The notes: a model not told the origin generated them from the sequence alone. DNA of 64,000 nucleotides from Pararobbsia silviterrae (GCF_003628125.1 NZ_RBZU01000004.1:124001-188000); one strand, 5' to 3'. Positions 23,381 to 32,812 are shown, counted from the stretch's first letter. A program made the numbers and translations.

Positions 23381-24996
23381 GCGATGCACCGGTCGTGCTC
23401 GACGCACGCGGCCTCTCGAAGCGATTCGGTCCGACCGTCGCGCTCGCGGATTTCAATCTGTCGATTCGCGCAGGTGAAGTCGTCGCGCTGATGGGCGCGA
23501 ACGGCGCGGGAAAATCGACGGTCGTCAAGATTCTGAGCGGCGTGCTCGCACCCGATAGCGGGTCGATTGCATTACGCGGTCATCCGTACGCGCCCGCGTC
23601 GACGAAGCACGCGAAGACGCTCGGCGTCGCGACGATGCATCAGTCGGTCGCGGATGCCGGCGTGCCGACGCTGTCGATCGCCGAGAACCTGCTGCTCGAA
23701 CGCACGAGCAGCGCGCGTACGCGCTGGTTCGCAACGCCGTCGTCGCGTCTTCGCGATGCACGCGGCATTGCCGCGCGTGTCGGCGTGACCGGCGATCTGC
23801 GCGCGCCGCTCTCGGAACAATCGGTCGCGACCAAACAATTGATCACGCTTGCTCGCGCGCTCGACAACGATCCCGCGGTGCTGATGCTCGACGAGCCCAC
23901 CGCGAGTCTGTCGGCCGCGGAAGCGCAAACCTTGTTCGAAGCGATCGATGCACTGCGTGCGCGCGGTGTCGGCATTCTGCTCGTCTCGCATCGGATGGGC
24001 GATTTGCGGCGCATCGCGGATCGTGCTGTCGTGCTGCGCGATGGCCGGCATGCGGGCGATTTTCCGGCGCCGCTCGATTGCGATGCGGCGTTGCAGGCGA
24101 TGATCGGCCGCGCATTGACGCTGCGTCGCGCGGAATCGGGCAAGCTCGCATCGGCCGTTGATGAATCGGCGACCGCTGAATTGGCGATCAATGAGTCGGC
24201 GATCAATGAACCGGTGCATTCGACTTCCACGCACGATACAGCCGCGACGATCGCGCCGGTCCGCGACGGTGCGACGCACGCAGGCGATACTGCCCGGCAC
24301 CGCGGCTTCGAAGCGCGCGGACTCAAGTTGTTCGACGATGCGCCGCCGCTCGACTTTGCCGCATCGCGCGGCGAAATCGTCGCGATCGCGGGCCCGATCG
24401 GCGGCGGCAAATCGCGTCTCGCGCGCACGCTGTTCGGCATCGAACCGATCGCGAGCGGATCGATGACGCTCGACGGTGCGCCGTGGCAACCGCATAGCGC
24501 CGCGCAGGCGATCGCATCGGGCGTGTTCATGCTCGGCGAGGATCGCTGGCAGACGTCGTTGTTTCCCGACAGCGTGCCGTTCGCATCGATCGAGGGCACG
24601 TTGAGCTTTCCGTTTCTTTCGCGCTGGTTTCGTCGAGGCCGCGTCGCGCGACGTCATGAACGGCGCGTCGCGCGCGATGCGATTCGTCGCATGACGGTGC
24701 GTTGCAAAGGTCCCTCGGATCGCGTCGTCAATCTGTCGGGCGGCAATCAGCAGAAAGTCGCGCTCGCGCGGTGGCATGTCGAACCCGCGCGAATGCTCTT
24801 GCTCGACGAACCGTTCCAGGGCGTCGATGTCGGCGCGCGCGCGGAGATCGTCGACATCCTGCGCGCGAATGCCGCCGACCGCGTGACGCTCGTGTTCGTG
24901 AGCGACCTCGAAGAGGCGCTCGAAGTCGCCGATCGCGTCTTGCACTTCGACCGCCTGCGTATTGAAACCCTGACCGACTTCCTTGCCGAACATTGA
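23377..24996 (+). CDS. CUT2 ABC importer ATPase (importer 2)
   Basis: The protein has 539 residues from a GTG start. Nucleotide-binding domain 1 has G-A-N-G-A-G-K-S-T and V-L-M-L-D-E-P-T-A-S-L, with an atypical signature region L-S-E-Q-S-V-A-T-K-Q. Domain 2 has A-G-P-I-G-G-G-K-S, L-S-G-G-N-Q-Q-K-V-A-L-A-R and L-L-L-D-E-P-F-Q-G-V-D. Unlike importer 1, both Walker A motifs look functional. The linker between domains (about 255-305) is unusually long and rich in Ala/Thr/Glu. Three bases separate it from the permease gene. Confidence 0.92.
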   Translation: MSDAPVVLDARGLSKRFGPTVALADFNLSIRAGEVVALMGANGAGKSTVVKILSGVLAPDSGSIALRGHPYAPASTKHAKTLGVATMHQSVADAGVPTLSIAENLLLERTSSARTRWFATPSSRLRDARGIAARVGVTGDLRAPLSEQSVATKQLITLARALDNDPAVLMLDEPTASLSAAEAQTLFEAIDALRARGVGILLVSHRMGDLRRIADRAVVLRDGRHAGDFPAPLDCDAALQAMIGRALTLRRAESGKLASAVDESATAELAINESAINEPVHSTSTHDTAATIAPVRDGATHAGDTARHRGFEARGLKLFDDAPPLDFAASRGEIVAIAGPIGGGKSRLARTLFGIEPIASGSMTLDGAPWQPHSAAQAIASGVFMLGEDRWQTSLFPDSVPFASIEGTLSFPFLSRWFRRGRVARRHERRVARDAIRRMTVRCKGPSDRVVNLSGGNQQKVALARWHVEPARMLLLDEPFQGVDVGARAEIVDILRANAADRVTLVFVSDLEEALEVADRVLHFDRLRIETLTDFLAEH

Positions 24997-24999
24997 TCG

Positions 25000-26064
25000 A
25001 TGAAGACCACCTTGCATGAAGACGCGGTGTCCGCGCCGTTGTTGTCCGCGCCGCTCGCGACGCGCGTCGTGTCGCCGCGCACGCGGTTGCGCGAGGCGCT
25101 CGAACGCGGCGGCATCGTGTTGTTGCTGATCGTGCTGTGTGCCGTGTTCACGTGGTGCGAGCCCGTGTTTCTCGGCGTCGACAATCTGTTCAATATTCTG
25201 CAGTCGGCGGCGATCGTCGCGCTGCTTGCGGTCGGCGTCTCGATCACGCTCGCGGTCGGCGGGTTCGATCTGTCGATCGGCAGCATCGCCGCGACCGCGC
25301 AGATGGCGGCCAGTTACGTGCTCGTCGTCTGGCACGGCAGCGCATTCGATGCGTTCGCCGCGTGCCTTGCGCTCGGCGTCGCGACGGGACTCTTCAACGG
25401 GGTGTTGATCACGCGATTCCGCGTGCCTGACCAACTCGCGACGCTCGGCACGCTGTTCCTGCTCGCGGGCCTGCAACTGATTCCGACGGGCGGCCGTTCG
25501 CTCGCGACGGGTTCGATCCTGCCCGACGGCACCGAGACGACGGGCACGTTTCCCGACGCGTTTCTCGCGTTCGGCCGCGCGCGATGGCTCGGCGTCGTGC
25601 CGGTGCCCGTGATCGTGCTCGCTGCGATCACGCTCGTCGCGGTGCTCGTCATGGAATTTTCGCGTTGGGGACGCGTGCTCTACGCGACGGGCGGCAACGA
25701 AACGGCCGCGCGGCTCGCGGGTGCGCCGACCGCGCGGTATCGGATCGGTGCGTATGTCGCGTCGGGCGCGATCGCATCGGTGGGCGGCGCGCTGATCGCG
25801 GCGCGCGTCGGACGCGGCGACGTCGGCGCAGGGCACTCGCTGCTGCTCGACGCGGTCGCGGCCGCGTTGATCGGTTACGCCGTATGGGGGCTCAAGCGTC
25901 CGAACGTCCTCGGCGCGGTGACGGGCGCGGTCTTCGTCGGCGTGCTGCTCAACGGTCTCACGATGCTCAACGCGCCGTACTACATGCAGGATTTCATCAA
26001 GGGCGCACTGCTGGTCGGCGCGCTTGCGTTCACGTTCAGCATCGGACGCAAGACGACACGCTAG
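25000..26064 (+). CDS. CUT2 sugar-type ABC permease (importer 2)
   Basis: The 354-residue permease belongs to the BPD_transp_2 family, with about ten hydrophobic helices and the conserved A-V-G-G-F-D-L-S-I-G-S-I segment. A basic N-terminal tail of about 35 residues precedes the first helix. It lies three bases after the ATPase gene, so translation is coupled. Only one permease is present, so the channel would be a homodimer. Confidence 0.92.
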   Translation: MKTTLHEDAVSAPLLSAPLATRVVSPRTRLREALERGGIVLLLIVLCAVFTWCEPVFLGVDNLFNILQSAAIVALLAVGVSITLAVGGFDLSIGSIAATAQMAASYVLVVWHGSAFDAFAACLALGVATGLFNGVLITRFRVPDQLATLGTLFLLAGLQLIPTGGRSLATGSILPDGTETTGTFPDAFLAFGRARWLGVVPVPVIVLAAITLVAVLVMEFSRWGRVLYATGGNETAARLAGAPTARYRIGAYVASGAIASVGGALIAARVGRGDVGAGHSLLLDAVAAALIGYAVWGLKRPNVLGAVTGAVFVGVLLNGLTMLNAPYYMQDFIKGALLVGALAFTFSIGRKTTR

Positions 26065-26191
26065 GGCTTCGACTGCGTACGGAACGCGGCAACACCGAAC
26101 ACGGCGACGTCTTTTCGTTCACGCGCGCGACGGGACGGCGTCAAGCACACGCAAGACATTCGACATTCCACACCCTGCTTCTGGAGAGACC

Positions 26192-27247
26192 ATGAAAACC
26201 ACGCTGAAGAAACTGATCCACACCCTCGTTCTTGCGGCCGCCATCGGCGCACCGCTCGCATCGCACGCGGCGGGCGGCATCGCGAACGCGCCTGCGCCGT
26301 TCGATCATGGTGGCGTCAAGATCGCGCTCGTCAACTACCTGTCGACGGGCGATTTCTTCCAGGCCTATGAGGCCGGCGCGCAAAAGCAGGCCAAGGCGCT
26401 CGGCATCGATCTGCGCATCTATGAAGGCCGTCAGGATGCATCGCAGCAGCGCGATCAGATCCAGCAGGCGATCGATCTCGGCGTGGCCGCGATCGTCGTC
26501 AATCACGGTCTGCCGGAGTCGCTCAAGGACGTCGTTCAGCAGGCGCTCGACAAGGGCATCAAGGTCGTCGCGTTCGACGTCGATCTCGCGAATCCGAAGG
26601 TGCCGCAAGTCGAGCAGAGCGATCACGATCTCGCGAGCCTGTTGCTCGACCAGGCCGTGAAGGACAACGGCGAGACGTTCAGCGCGGCCTACGTCTACGT
26701 GCCGGGCTTCGCGCCGCTCGATCGCCGCGATCAGGTCTGGCAGTCGTTCAAGCAGGCGCATCCGGGCGTCAAGGAAGTCGCGCGTTTCGGCACGGTCGAC
26801 AACCAGATCGCGCAATCTGTCGCGAACGAGGCATCGGCCGCGTATCGCGCGCATCCGGATGTACGCGTGGTGTTCGCACCGTACGATGAATTCGCGCGCG
26901 GCGCGAAACTCGCGGCCGACGAGGTCGGCAACGCATCGAAGCTGCGTATTTATAGCGCGGATATCTCGACGGCCGATATCGAAGCGATCCGTACGCCGGG
27001 TAGCCCGTGGGTCGCGACTGCGGCGACGAACCCGGCCGTCGTCGGCGCGGTGTCGGTGCGCGCGGCGGCACTGCTTGTCGCGGGTCAGGACCCGGGGCAC
27101 CACATCGAAATCAAGCCGACGCTGATCACGCGCGACGATCTCGTCAAGAACGATATCCATACGGTTTCGGAGCTCGGCGCGAAATTCCAGGCGTTCCGCA
27201 AGAGCGACGCTGCGCAGGTCGCATGGATTCCGGACGCGAATCTGTAA
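26192..27247 (+). CDS. Periplasmic sugar-type binding protein (importer 2)
   Basis: This is a 351-residue Periplasmic_4/RbsB-like binding protein. The start at 26192 has GGAGAG upstream and is followed by a textbook signal peptide (M-K-T-T-L-K-K-L-I-H, then a hydrophobic core, cleavage near S-H-A-A). The mature domain has G-V-K-I-A-L-V-N-Y-L-S-T-G-D-F-F-Q-A-Y-E-A-G-A, D-A-S-Q-Q-R-D-Q-I-Q-Q-A and V-V-A-F-D-V-D-L. It is the last gene of importer 2 and is followed by a strong terminator. Its sequence differs clearly from the importer-1 binding protein, implying a different ligand. Confidence 0.93.
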   Translation: MKTTLKKLIHTLVLAAAIGAPLASHAAGGIANAPAPFDHGGVKIALVNYLSTGDFFQAYEAGAQKQAKALGIDLRIYEGRQDASQQRDQIQQAIDLGVAAIVVNHGLPESLKDVVQQALDKGIKVVAFDVDLANPKVPQVEQSDHDLASLLLDQAVKDNGETFSAAYVYVPGFAPLDRRDQVWQSFKQAHPGVKEVARFGTVDNQIAQSVANEASAAYRAHPDVRVVFAPYDEFARGAKLAADEVGNASKLRIYSADISTADIEAIRTPGSPWVATAATNPAVVGAVSVRAAALLVAGQDPGHHIEIKPTLITRDDLVKNDIHTVSELGAKFQAFRKSDAAQVAWIPDANL

Positions 27248-27306
27248 TCGATCTGAATACAGTGGCAGACGTTTGACGCGTTGGAGGCGTCAAACGTTGT
27301 AGTGAG

Positions 27307-27341
27307 ACGGCGCGCGTCGATCGATGCGCGCCGTTTTTTTT
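27307..27341 (+). terminator. Intrinsic terminator of importer 2
   Basis: The stem ACGGCGCGC (27307-27315) / GCGCGCCGT (27326-27334) is followed by eight T residues (27334-27341). A second 11-bp hairpin, ACGTTTGACGC / GCGTCAAACGT (27269-27297), lies just upstream between this and the stop codon. Confidence 0.85.
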
Positions 27342-27353
27342 GAAGCGTGCGTG

Positions 27354-27644
27354 TCAGGCCTTGTCCGACGATGCCGCGAGCGCGGCGCGCAACAAACCGT
27401 CGACGAGCCCGTTGAGCCCTTCGGGATGATCGGCCGCGCGCGTCTTGAGTTCGTTCACGAGTGTCGCGTCGAGCTTGCATGCGAAGGGCACGAGCCCTTT
27501 CGCCTGGTCGAGCTTGCGTTGTTCGCGGCGATCGAGCGGCAGCTCGGCCGCACCCTTGCCGAATCGCTCGGAGTGCGACTGCTTCATGGCATGGGTCAGT
27601 TTGAGGGCCTTGTTCTTTTCAAGGTCCGTTTTTTTCATGGGCAT
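27354..27644 (-). CDS. Conserved small basic protein of unknown function
   Basis: This is a 96-residue protein starting M-P-M-K-K-T at 27644, with AGGA about 9 bases upstream. It is Lys/Arg-rich, with a helical N-terminal half (N-K-A-L-K-L-T-H-A-M-K-Q-S-H) and a C-terminal region that looks like a small ribbon-helix-helix or helical domain (F-A-C-K-L-D-A-T-L-V-N-E-L-K-T-R). No family is recognised with certainty. It precedes the DUF2322-like gene only in the genomic sense: both are on the minus strand and that gene is upstream, so the two may share a transcript. Confidence 0.6.
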   Translation of the reverse strand: MPMKKTDLEKNKALKLTHAMKQSHSERFGKGAAELPLDRREQRKLDQAKGLVPFACKLDATLVNELKTRAADHPEGLNGLVDGLLRAALAASSDKA

Positions 27645-27674
27645 GGGACGGTGTCCTGCAGAGTGGGTCGTGGC

Positions 27675-28007
27675 TCAGGCGAGCCGAATGACGTCGATCT
27701 TGAGCGCCGGGCCGCCGCTCGCGATCTCGATCAGACGATCGACGTTCGGGTGCGCACCCGGGCGATTGCGTGCGTCGGCCGTATGTTCGGCGAACAACGC
27801 GAGGCCATGTTCGGCGGCCATCGCATCGAGCGAACCGAATTGCTCGCGCAGATAGTGATAGACCGAAAGCGACCCCTGTTTGCCGGGCTTGTTCTCGATC
27901 GACGCGACCACGTCTCCCTGATGATCGATCAGATCGAGCCGTTCGATACCGTCGATCGGCGGCAATTGCGCGAGATTGTCCTTGAAAACGGGGGTGGGGT
28001 GAATCAT
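27675..28007 (-). CDS. DUF2322-like protein
   Basis: This is a 110-residue protein beginning M-I-H-P-T-P-V-F at 28007. The order D-N-L-A-Q-L-P, G-I-E-R-L-D-L-I-D, N-K-P-G-K-Q-G-S-L, L-F-A-E-H-T-A-D-A and G-A-H-P-N-V-D-R-L matches my memory of the DUF2322 family, which has no known function. It is soluble, with no signal peptide. An AGGACCT-like purine tract precedes the start. It lies between the small basic protein and the exchanger gene on the same strand. Confidence 0.7.
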   Translation of the reverse strand: MIHPTPVFKDNLAQLPPIDGIERLDLIDHQGDVVASIENKPGKQGSLSVYHYLREQFGSLDAMAAEHGLALFAEHTADARNRPGAHPNVDRLIEIASGGPALKIDVIRLA

Positions 28008-28191
28008 CGGGAGGTCCTGTTGTTTCTGAACGCGTCGGAACGCGAAGCGGGCCTGTATCTTATCCGATCCCCGCGCGGCCGATCGCCAAGGCGCGGATCG
28101 GCGCACGCGTCGGTGTGCCGGTCGGTGCATGGAGAGGGCATCCATGGGGGCAACGACGGCCGCACCCTCCGACGCAACGAGACGCAATCGG

Positions 28192-29784
28192 CTAGCTGCC
28201 CGCCAGCGAGATCGCAAGCTGCGCGAACAGCACCTTGACGATCGTCATCGACGGAAAAATCATCGCGTACATGAGGTCGGGGCGGTCCGTCGGCGCGATC
28301 CGGTTGCCGAACGCGAGAATGCCGGGGTTGCCGGTCGCGCCGCAGAGCACGCCGACCGACGTGTCGAACGGCAGCTTGAAGACCGCCATCGCGAGCAAGG
28401 CCGTGACGCCCACGAGCACGAGCAGCACGATGACGCCGTAAAGCAAGAGCAGCGGCCCGGCCGCGCCGACCGTATCGACGAACTTCGGCCCGCACGAGAT
28501 GCCGACCTGAGCGAGAAAGATCGTCAGTCCGAGATTGCGCAGCACGAGATTGGCCGAGAGCGGCATGACCCAGACGAAGGGGCCGCTGCGCCGGATCTTG
28601 CCCAGACAGAGCGCGAGGATCAGCAACGCGGCGAGTCCGAGACTGAACCCGCCCGTGCCGGGCAGCGGCAGCTTGATCGCGCCGGCGAGCAGCCCCGCCG
28701 CCGCGCCGATGCCGAGACAGATGAAGCTCAGGTCGGCGGTGCCCTTGATCGAGTCGCCGAAAAACGCGCGGATCGCTTCCATGTGCGCGCGATTCGCGAG
28801 CACGCCGACGCGATCGCCGCTTTCGAGCACGATGTCGGGGTTCGGCAGCAGATCGACATCGCCGCGCCGCACGTGCGCGATCGCGCAACTGACGCCGTCG
28901 GGATAGCGCAGATCGCGCAGCGGCATGCCGACGACGAGCGCGCTCGATGCGAACACGCGCATATAGTCGAGATCCTCGCGGTGGCTCATCATCCGGCCGG
29001 GCTGGATTTCCCCGCAGCGCGCGGCCGTTTCGCGCAGGACTTCGGGATCGGTCGCGGTCGCGAGCAGCACGTCGTCCTTCTGCAGAACCAGGTCGCCGTC
29101 GGGTAGCTGATTGTGATGCTGACGGCGCACGGCCGCGATCGCGAGACCTTGCGGCAGGCGCGTCGTCAGGTCGTGGAGTTTGAGACCGACGAACGCGGGA
29201 TTGCGAAGCGCGATTTCGGCCATATCGATGAGCTTGGCCTTCGGTGCATCGATCCTGGGCTTCAGGAGCACCTTGAGCGCGAACAGAAACAGGATCGGGC
29301 CCGCGACGCCGATCGGATAGGTCACGCTGTAGCCGACGGCCGCATCGTTGTTCTTGAGGGTTGCGATCGTGGCTTGCAGGCTCGCGGTGCTCGTGCCGGT
29401 TCCCGCGAACATGCCGAGCGCGTCGGCGAGCCGGATATGCGTGAGCGGAACGAGCGCCCACGCGACCAGACCCGAGGCGAGCACGCCCGCGCATGCGGCC
29501 GCATTCGCCTTGATGCCCATGGGACTCGTCAGGCCCCGGAAGAATTGCGCGCCGTACTGGATGCCGATGCCGTAGAGGAACAGCAGCAGCCCGAGCGTGC
29601 CGAGCAGCGCGGGCGGCGCGGACTTGGGCGCGAATGCGCCGAGCGCGAGACCGACGAACAGGACCGCTCCGGACCCGAGGCAGACGCCTCTGACGTTGAT
29701 CTCGCCGACGATGTAGCCCAATGCGACGGTCAGGAACAGCGTGAACAGCGGCTGGGTTTCCAGAAACAGCCTTGCCTGATCCAT
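28192..29784 (-). CDS. AspT/YidE-type exchanger with two RCK_C domains
   Basis: This is a 530-residue inner-membrane protein starting M-D-Q-A-R-L-F-L at 29784, with AAGGAGG five bases upstream. An N-terminal block of about five helices, containing G-T-G-T-S-T-A-S-L-Q, is followed by two cytoplasmic RCK_C/TrkA-C domains at about 200-370 (including D-V-L-L-A-T-A-T and D-R-V-G-V-L-A-N). A second helical block carries the repeat-like G-A-T-G-N-P-G-I-L-A-F. This is the architecture of the aspartate:alanine exchanger family (AspT, YidE, YbjL). The substrate cannot be told from sequence. It is not adjacent to a decarboxylase gene, unlike classical aspT. Confidence 0.9.
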   Translation of the reverse strand: MDQARLFLETQPLFTLFLTVALGYIVGEINVRGVCLGSGAVLFVGLALGAFAPKSAPPALLGTLGLLLFLYGIGIQYGAQFFRGLTSPMGIKANAAACAGVLASGLVAWALVPLTHIRLADALGMFAGTGTSTASLQATIATLKNNDAAVGYSVTYPIGVAGPILFLFALKVLLKPRIDAPKAKLIDMAEIALRNPAFVGLKLHDLTTRLPQGLAIAAVRRQHHNQLPDGDLVLQKDDVLLATATDPEVLRETAARCGEIQPGRMMSHREDLDYMRVFASSALVVGMPLRDLRYPDGVSCAIAHVRRGDVDLLPNPDIVLESGDRVGVLANRAHMEAIRAFFGDSIKGTADLSFICLGIGAAAGLLAGAIKLPLPGTGGFSLGLAALLILALCLGKIRRSGPFVWVMPLSANLVLRNLGLTIFLAQVGISCGPKFVDTVGAAGPLLLLYGVIVLLVLVGVTALLAMAVFKLPFDTSVGVLCGATGNPGILAFGNRIAPTDRPDLMYAMIFPSMTIVKVLFAQLAISLAGS

Positions 29785-29957
29785 GCGGCCTCCTTGGATG
29801 CGCGGGTGGACGACGTGCCGTTTCATTGAAGACCATTTGCCCATGGGCGTCCAGTCGAGCCGCTGCGGGATCGCCGGAACACTTGGTTCGCTATCGGATT
29901 GCGCGAGGCGCGAGGTGCGGGCCTCGCGCGGCCGTGCGCGGCAAGGGGGCGCGCGGG

Positions 29958-30584
29958 CTAAAGCGTGTCGCGCAAGCTCAGGACGTCGTCGATGAGACCG
30001 TACTGCTTCGCCTCGTCGGCCGACATGAAGTTGTCGCGATCGCTGTCGCGTTCGACCTGTTCGACGGGCTGGCCCGTGCGTTCGGCGAGGATGGCGTTGA
30101 GTTTTTGCCGCTGAAACAGGACCTCGCGCGCCTGGATCTCGACGTCGGCCGCGGTGCCCTGGCTGCCGCCCGAGGGCTGATGGATCATGATGCGTGCATT
30201 GGGCAACGCATAGCGCTTGCCCTTGTGGCCCGCGGCCAGCAGGAAACTGCCCATGCTGGCGGCAAACCCCGTGCACAGCGTCGAGACGGCGGGCTTGATG
30301 AACTGCATCGTGTCGAAGATCGCGAAGCCGTCGTAGACCGATCCACCTGGTGAATTGATGTAGAGCGAGATGTCCTTTTCGGGGTTCTCGGCCTCGAGGA
30401 ACAGCAGTTGCGCGACGACGAGGCTCGCGGACTGCTCGTTGACGGGGCCGATCAGAAAGATGATGCGTTCACGCAGCAGCCGCGAATAGATGTCGTACGC
30501 GCGTTCGCCGCGCCCCGAGTGCTCGATGACGGTCGGCACGAGTCCGAGGTTCAGGGGGGCGGATGGGCGAAACGGATCAGGCAT
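29958..30584 (-). CDS. clpP: ATP-dependent Clp protease proteolytic subunit (paralogue)
   Basis: This is a 208-residue ClpP with the full catalytic triad: Ser110 in G-F-A-A-S-M-G-S, His135 in M-I-H-Q-P-S-G-G, and Asp184 in D-R-D-N-F-M. The N-terminal [21 protein letters not shown] is also intact, so it should assemble and interact with an ATPase partner. Housekeeping clpP is normally in a tig-clpP-clpX cluster; here there is neither tig nor clpX, which suggests a second, stand-alone ClpP. Its unfoldase partner would be ClpX or ClpA encoded elsewhere. Confidence 0.95.
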   Translation of the reverse strand: MPDPFRPSAPLNLGLVPTVIEHSGRGERAYDIYSRLLRERIIFLIGPVNEQSASLVVAQLLFLEAENPEKDISLYINSPGGSVYDGFAIFDTMQFIKPAVSTLCTGFAASMGSFLLAAGHKGKRYALPNARIMIHQPSGGSQGTAADVEIQAREVLFQRQKLNAILAERTGQPVEQVERDSDRDNFMSADEAKQYGLIDDVLSLRDTL

Positions 30585-30826
30585 GGCGGCGTCCTTGGAA
30601 GGAGGGATCGGTAGCGCGCGCGGGATCGATCAGGATCGTTACCGATTCTTGCGGATCGCGATGGATCGGCCGCGCGTCATCCCTATGACGGCCGGACGCG
30701 CCGCGGTGTGACGCCGATTTTTTTTCGTGCGACTGTCACGCGGACGGGGTCTCGCGCGTCATACGCGTGAATCCCGGCGTTCTGGCAGACTGGCGGCGCC
30801 GGCCCACTTCGAACGGAGCACCCCGC

Positions 30827-31840
30827 ATGACCGATTCATCGATCGACCGGCGCGCACCCGCGCGTCTCGACGGCTCGGACGCGTTCGACCGCGAGCGCGG
30901 CCGCCTCGTGTCCATTGCATACCGGATGCTCGGCAGCCGCGCGGAGGCCGAGGACATCGTGCAGGACGCGTGGCTCAAGTGGCAGGCGTCCGACCGGGCC
31001 GCGTTCCTGCAGCCTGTCGCGTGGCTCACGACGGTCGTCACGCGGCTGTCGATCGACCGGTTACGCGCGCTTCGCACGGAGCACGCGGCGCGCGAAAAGG
31101 GCGTGTTGCCCGAACCGTGGCTCGATCCGGTCGTGCCGTCCGCGGAAGATCGCGTGCTCGACGGCGCGCAGTTGTCGTATGGCCTCATGCTGTTGCTCGA
31201 TCGTCTCTCGCCTGACGCGCGCGCGGCGTTCCTGCTGCGCGAAGGGTTCGACTGCGACTACGAGACGATCGGCGCGGCGCTCGGCAAGCCGGCCGACCAT
31301 TGCCGGCAACTGATTCATCGCGCCAAAGCGCGCCTCGCGCGCGCGGGGGCGCCGCTCAAGCCGAACGATTTCGATCGTCAGCGCACGGTCGTCGAGCACC
31401 TGCGGGCCGCGATCGATGCGCAGGATGCGACGGCCTTGCTCGCGGTGCTCGACGGGGCGCGCGTGGTCGCCGACGCACCGGAGCCGATCGGTGTGAGCGC
31501 GGTGGCGCGAATCCTGGCAGCGAATGCGCGCGTAGCCGCGAGCGGAACCGAGACGGTGTCGAGCATCGCGCATGCGCGTCCCGCGTTCATCGCCGAGACC
31601 GTGTCTTTCGGGGTCGAGGCGGGGGTGGCGCTCGTCTTGCACGGCGAGATAACGGCGCTTTGTGTGCCGTGGTTCGATCGCGACGATGCGCTCACGCTGT
31701 ACGTCGTGAGCCGGCCTTCGTCGCTGGCTCGCGCGAACCGCATGCTCGGACACGCGGCGATCGCACGCTTGATCGCGCGTATCGCCTTGAATGCACCGAG
31801 CGCACGGAACGTATGCGGCGCTGAGATCGCACTCGCTTAG
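30827..31840 (+). CDS. ECF sigma factor with SnoaL-like C-terminal domain (SigJ type)
   Basis: The 337-residue protein starts at the ATG at 30827, with GGAG upstream. Region sigma2 is clear (I-A-Y-R-M-L-G-S-R-A-E-A-E-D-I-V-Q-D-A-W-L-K-W) and sigma4 follows at about 130-185 (L-S-P-D-A-R-A-A-F-L-L-R-E and D-Y-E-T-I-G). The C-terminal 140 residues form a SnoaL/NTF2-like domain (V-V-E-H-L-R-A-A-I-D-A-Q-D). Such fused ECF factors are regulated by their own tail instead of an anti-sigma factor. No anti-sigma gene is seen, in agreement with that. Confidence 0.9.
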   Translation: MTDSSIDRRAPARLDGSDAFDRERGRLVSIAYRMLGSRAEAEDIVQDAWLKWQASDRAAFLQPVAWLTTVVTRLSIDRLRALRTEHAAREKGVLPEPWLDPVVPSAEDRVLDGAQLSYGLMLLLDRLSPDARAAFLLREGFDCDYETIGAALGKPADHCRQLIHRAKARLARAGAPLKPNDFDRQRTVVEHLRAAIDAQDATALLAVLDGARVVADAPEPIGVSAVARILAANARVAASGTETVSSIAHARPAFIAETVSFGVEAGVALVLHGEITALCVPWFDRDDALTLYVVSRPSSLARANRMLGHAAIARLIARIALNAPSARNVCGAEIALA

Positions 31841-31954
31841 CCTCGACCCGCTCGATCAGGTTAATCGGCTCCACGATGTCGGTCCGAGCCGATCGGGTCG
31901 CGGTGTCCGATCGGTATGTGAAGGCACGGAGCACACGGAAGGATGCGCGCCGGG

Positions 31955-32752
31955 CTACTTCGACGTCGCGCGCCGGGCGGCGCGCTGCGGCATCCAGTGA
32001 ATGCAGCCGAGCATGACGAGCACGAGCACGCCCGATGCGCCGAGGCGGCTGATGTCGAGGCCGCCTTGCGAGAACGGCTTGTCGAGCAGGTCGCCGAGCG
32101 TGGCCCCGAGCGGGCGCGTGAGCACGAACGCGGCCCAGAAGATCGCGGTCCGCGACACGCGCGGCACGAACCACAACAGCGCGATGACGACAAGACACCC
32201 GCCGAAGATCGCCGTGCCCGCGCCGTAGCCGAGTCCGAGACCGCCGCGATCGTCGCCCGCGACCCAGTCGCCGAGCGCCGTGCCCAGCGTCTGCGAAAAC
32301 AGGATCGTCGACCAGTAAAACCATTCGACGCGCGCGTTGACGACGCTCTCGATCGACACCGAACCCTCGACGCGATACCAGACCGCGAGACTCAGCGCGA
32401 GCAACGCCAGAATGATCGATACGCCGCCCGGATAGCCGACGCCCAGCGATCGATCGAACGCGTCGGCGAGCGTCGTGCCGAGCGTCGTCGTCGCGACGAT
32501 GGTCGCCCAATACAGCGACGGATGAAATGCGCGCGCGCGGATCTGCGCGGCGACGAGGATCACGAACGCGACGAGAAAAATCAGCGAACCCACGAGATAC
32601 CCGAGATTCAGCGACATCGACACCCAGTCGCCGGCGGTCTCGCCGAGCGTCGTCGCGGCGATCTTGACGATCCAGAAACCGAGGGTCAGCGCGGGCACTT
32701 TGCTCGCGGCGTGTTCGATGAAGTCGCGATGGGCGCGATCGGCGGTCGGCAT
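31955..32752 (-). CDS. COG4705-family repeat membrane protein
   Basis: This is a 265-residue protein from the ATG at 32752, with AAGGAG upstream. It contains four membrane-embedded repeats built on T-L-G-x-T-x-x-D: T-T-L-G-E-T-A-G-D, T-T-L-G-T-T-L-A-D, Q-T-L-G-T-A-L-G-D and R-P-L-G-A-T-L-G-D. About eight hydrophobic helices are present. This is the uncharacterised membrane-anchored COG4705 family. In several bacteria relatives are metal-stress responsive, which I recall but cannot check here. A direct-repeat box of two-component type lies upstream. Confidence 0.85.
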   Translation of the reverse strand: MPTADRAHRDFIEHAASKVPALTLGFWIVKIAATTLGETAGDWVSMSLNLGYLVGSLIFLVAFVILVAAQIRARAFHPSLYWATIVATTTLGTTLADAFDRSLGVGYPGGVSIILALLALSLAVWYRVEGSVSIESVVNARVEWFYWSTILFSQTLGTALGDWVAGDDRGGLGLGYGAGTAIFGGCLVVIALLWFVPRVSRTAIFWAAFVLTRPLGATLGDLLDKPFSQGGLDISRLGASGVLVLVMLGCIHWMPQRAARRATSK

Positions 32753-32812
32753 CGGAGGCTCCTTGCGGCGCGAAAGGGTGAGGCCAGAACGCGCCACTCT
32801 ATCGAACGCCGC

